Below are positions 5,217-5,284 of a stretch of DNA of 5,284 nucleotides, one piece after another. The stretch comes from CAZAGT01 sp964484515 (GTDB lineage: Bacteria; Desulfobacterota; DSM-4660; Desulfatiglandales; HGW-15). How positions within the stretch are numbered: position 1 is the stretch's first letter; every line of letters begins with the position of its first letter. Made by a program: the position numbers and the translations under genes. The notes below the pieces were generated by a model. The model was not told the origin of the DNA and did not search any database. It saw only the letters and a list, made by a program, of their open reading frames with translations. Location: positions 1 through 5,284 of the forward strand of contig CAZAGT010000356.1 of assembly GCA_964484515.1 (NCBI GenBank), in the 5' to 3' direction.

Positions 5217-5284
5217 ATCTGTTCGCCCAGCCATGGGGGTCTCTTTTCAAAAACGAGGAATTGAGTGCGTTGTCTCGGCATAAG
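5198..5284 (+). CDS. Possible 5' end of an unidentified rightward gene (partial)
   Basis: After a stop at 5195-5197 a frame stays open to the window edge and encodes a peptide ending GSLFKNEELSALSRHK, closely similar to the translated left-end repeat. No ATG lies in this frame: the ATG at 5232 is one base out of register, because this copy has one more G than the left copy. In-frame starts would be TTG (5261 or 5270) after GAGGAA (5255-5260). A GTG at 5265, in a different frame, has the best spacing from GAGG. The shared reading frame suggests that the two ends carry paralogous genes, but the real start is unresolved. Confidence 0.25.
5224..5284 (-). repeat. Right copy of the ~60-bp inverted repeat
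   Basis: Reverse complement of 23-82, identical over the outermost 30 bases (5255-5284) and about 92% identical overall. The match reaches the last base of the window, so the full repeat may be longer. The two copies enclose about 5.1 kb holding all four complete genes. The inward similarity is broken by length differences: about 30 extra bases here before GAGATCTGT and about 9 extra bases after it in the left copy. Confidence 0.9.

Larger units (their letters stand above)
5096..5284. other. Leader region of serC and of a possible rightward gene
   Basis: This 189-base stretch lies upstream of serC. Beyond the serC Shine-Dalgarno sequence it contains a GC-rich part (about 5120-5165), a perfect palindrome (5169-5182), an AT-rich segment (5191-5212) and the right inverted repeat (5224-5284). 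A perfect -35-like TTGACA on the plus strand (5194-5199) has no acceptable -10 at 16-18 bases. No convincing serC promoter could be picked by eye, although the AT-rich segment is the likeliest place. Confidence 0.5.

Noticed and set aside
5194..5222. Sigma-70 promoter from TTGACA
   Set aside because: The -35 hexamer is perfect, but no -10-like hexamer lies 16-18 bases downstream.
23..5284. Composite transposon or insertion sequence bounded by the inverted repeats
   Set aside because: There is no transposase, resolvase or target-site duplication. The enclosed genes are mostly housekeeping, and the repeats contain translation-start-like sequence.
1..5284. CRISPR array, tRNA, rRNA, riboswitch or defence system
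   Set aside because: No regularly spaced repeats, cloverleaf-like segments or recognisable defence proteins were seen on either strand.

Overview
This 5.3 kb window looks like a fragment of a chromosome from an anaerobic bacterium, most likely an uncultured Desulfobacterota-like (deltaproteobacterial) lineage. The basis is a tungsto/molybdopterin aldehyde:ferredoxin oxidoreductase, a SerC and a short PilZ-like protein whose sequences resemble, from memory, proteins of sulfate-reducing and syntrophic bacteria. GC content is medium to high. The taxonomic placement is an inference, since no database search was possible.

Layout from left to right. Bases 1-219 are mostly non-coding. They hold one copy of an inverted repeat (23-82) that contains the likely start of a gene reading off the left edge, a nested palindrome (94-128) and a possible terminator (143-175). 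Bases 220-1956 (minus) encode a full-length aldehyde:ferredoxin oxidoreductase. A 249-base divergent intergenic region follows, carrying a very good sigma-54 (-24/-12) promoter match at 2112-2127. This points at a small plus-strand gene (2206-2559) for a PilZ-like protein. That gene converges on a two-gene minus-strand operon, serC then asnS (5095 down to 2616), in which the asnS start lies 2 bases beyond the serC stop. Bases 5096-5284 are the serC leader. They also hold the second copy of the inverted repeat, a 14-bp perfect palindrome and the possible start of a gene reading off the right edge.

Functionally, SerC makes phosphoserine (serine/glycine supply, and in many bacteria a step in PLP synthesis). 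AsnS charges tRNA-Asn. The AOR interconverts aldehydes and carboxylic acids using ferredoxin and belongs to fermentative or anaerobic energy metabolism. The PilZ-like protein may be a regulatory adaptor under sigma-54 control. The four full genes form at least three transcription units with no obvious single pathway.

I see no CRISPR array, transposase, integrase, phage gene, rRNA or tRNA, and no convincing new multi-gene system. The least explained structure is the pair of about 92% identical inverted repeats at the two ends. Their similarity continues in shorter blocks into the neighbouring DNA, and both appear to form the leader and start of outward-reading, possibly paralogous genes.
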